Below are positions 63,561-64,000 of a stretch of DNA of 64,000 nucleotides, one piece after another. The first letter of the stretch is position 1. The number at the start of each line of letters is the position of its first letter. The notes below the pieces were generated by a model that searched no databases, was not told where the DNA came from, and saw nothing but the letters and a program-made list of their open reading frames with translations. This DNA is from B30-G6 sp964633115 (lineage in GTDB: Bacteria; Desulfobacterota; Desulfobacteria; Desulfobacterales; B30-G6): the NCBI GenBank assembly GCA_964633115.1, contig CAZWEO010000001.1:122569-186568 (forward strand), given 5' to 3'. The translations under genes were made by a program, and so were the position numbers.

Positions 63561-63962
63561 ATGAAAGATATCATTTATGATCATTATATTGCAATAGATT
63601 GGTCAGCTATAAATATGGCGATTGCTCGTATGACAAAAAAATCAAACAAAATCACAACTATTGATGTACCTTCAGACATTAAGGAGCTTCAATTCTATTT
63701 AAAAAACTTGAAAGGCACGAAAATACTATCCATTGAAGAAACAACTACATCACAATGGTTGTACACCGAACTGAAAGAGTATGTTGATGAAGTTTTAATT
63801 TGCGATCCATACCGGAACAGTCTCTTGAGCGAGGGGCCCAAAACTGATAAAATTGATGCCACCAAACTTGTACAACTTCTAAAGGCCGGGCTTATGAAAG
63901 AAGTCTTTCACTCAACTGATAAGTTTATATGTCTTCGTAGATTAGTTGTAATTGAACAATAA
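63561..63962 (+). CDS. IS110-family transposase, N-terminal DEDD domain only
   Basis: The 133-residue frame shows the RuvC-like DEDD domain of IS110 transposases: AIDWSAINMAIARM (first Asp), ILSIEETTTSQWLY (Glu), ICDPYRNSLL, and TDKIDATKLVQLL (Asp pair). A stop follows at 63960 and the serine-containing C-terminal domain is not seen in the 38 bases left. The gene is truncated, frameshifted, or resumes beyond the window. Confidence 0.85.
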   Translation: MKDIIYDHYIAIDWSAINMAIARMTKKSNKITTIDVPSDIKELQFYLKNLKGTKILSIEETTTSQWLYTELKEYVDEVLICDPYRNSLLSEGPKTDKIDATKLVQLLKAGLMKEVFHSTDKFICLRRLVVIEQ

Positions 63963-64000
63963 GAATTCGAACAAAAGTGAGAAAAGAGGGTAACACTCTT

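Larger units (their letters stand above)
63475..64000 (+). mobile_element. left part of an IS110-type insertion sequence
   Basis: Everything from the end of the PLP enzyme gene to the window edge appears to belong to one insertion element: a structured left end, then the DEDD transposase domain. IS110-family elements have no obvious terminal inverted repeats, so the exact left boundary (63475-63481) is inferred from where PLP-enzyme similarity ends. Confidence 0.65.

Noticed and set aside
1..64000. CRISPR array, tRNA or rRNA genes
   Set aside because: No regularly spaced repeats, cloverleaf or rRNA segments were seen on either strand.

Overview
The window is a bacterial chromosome segment that looks like a sulfate-reducing or syntrophic member of the Desulfobacterota (former Deltaproteobacteria). 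The pointers are a Wood-Ljungdahl MetF/MetV set fused to heterodisulfide-reductase (Hdr) modules, in-frame UGA (selenocysteine) codons, a rubrerythrin with a ferredoxin, a sodium-pumping decarboxylase and a large CoA-ester catabolic cluster. The assignment is inference; there is no rRNA or tRNA gene in the window to anchor it.

Layout. 1-1195 (minus): an RdgC-like protein and a conserved partner. 1444-3317 (minus): a monooxygenase-fold protein and beta/gamma subunits of a sodium-pumping decarboxylase. 3534-8280 (plus): a complete BMP-type (nucleoside-like) ABC importer with an attenuator-like terminator after the binding protein. 8281-9145: spacer with a decayed DUF554 gene. 9213-10583 (minus): a sigma-54 activator (REC-AAA+-Fis).

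10700-21184 is the most remarkable part. A textbook -24/-12 sigma-54 promoter preceded by several palindromes reads into metF-hdrA-mvhD-metV-metF-receiver-hdrCB-aroE-like. Three of these genes (hdrA, mvhD, hdrCB) are interrupted by an in-frame TGA at a conserved cysteine position, and each TGA is followed by a hairpin whose apical loop starts 21-23 nt downstream of the TGA, as expected of a bacterial SECIS. I read them as selenoproteins of one electron-transfer complex that couples methylene-tetrahydrofolate/methyl-tetrahydrofolate chemistry to Hdr-type flavin and iron-sulfur chemistry. Two sensor kinases (21197-24173, minus) sit convergently to the operon.

24695-28753: ordinary genes (HNH nuclease, ATP-grasp, ferredoxin, rubrerythrin, a PLP sulfur-amino-acid enzyme, GNAT) and a truncated DUF302 gene. 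28863-56270: a catabolic cluster of about 25 kb (regulator, two cysteine-less thiolase-like proteins with two DUF35 zinc-ribbon partners, four crotonases, a beta-keto acid cleavage enzyme, four acyl-CoA dehydrogenases, a fused CoA-transferase, an acyl-CoA ligase and a Liv-type ABC importer), flanked by a broken and an intact copy of the same amidase gene. It probably imports, activates and breaks down a carboxylic acid of unknown structure.

56343-64000: a mosaic of remnants and small genes. It includes a fourth selenoprotein candidate (56770-57480), a CTP-synthase-like amidotransferase domain with TGA exactly at the nucleophilic cysteine, a perfect 7-bp hairpin downstream, and loss of the catalytic His-Glu pair. 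The window ends in the first part of an IS110-type transposase that abuts a C-terminally shortened PLP enzyme and is preceded by a strongly structured leader.
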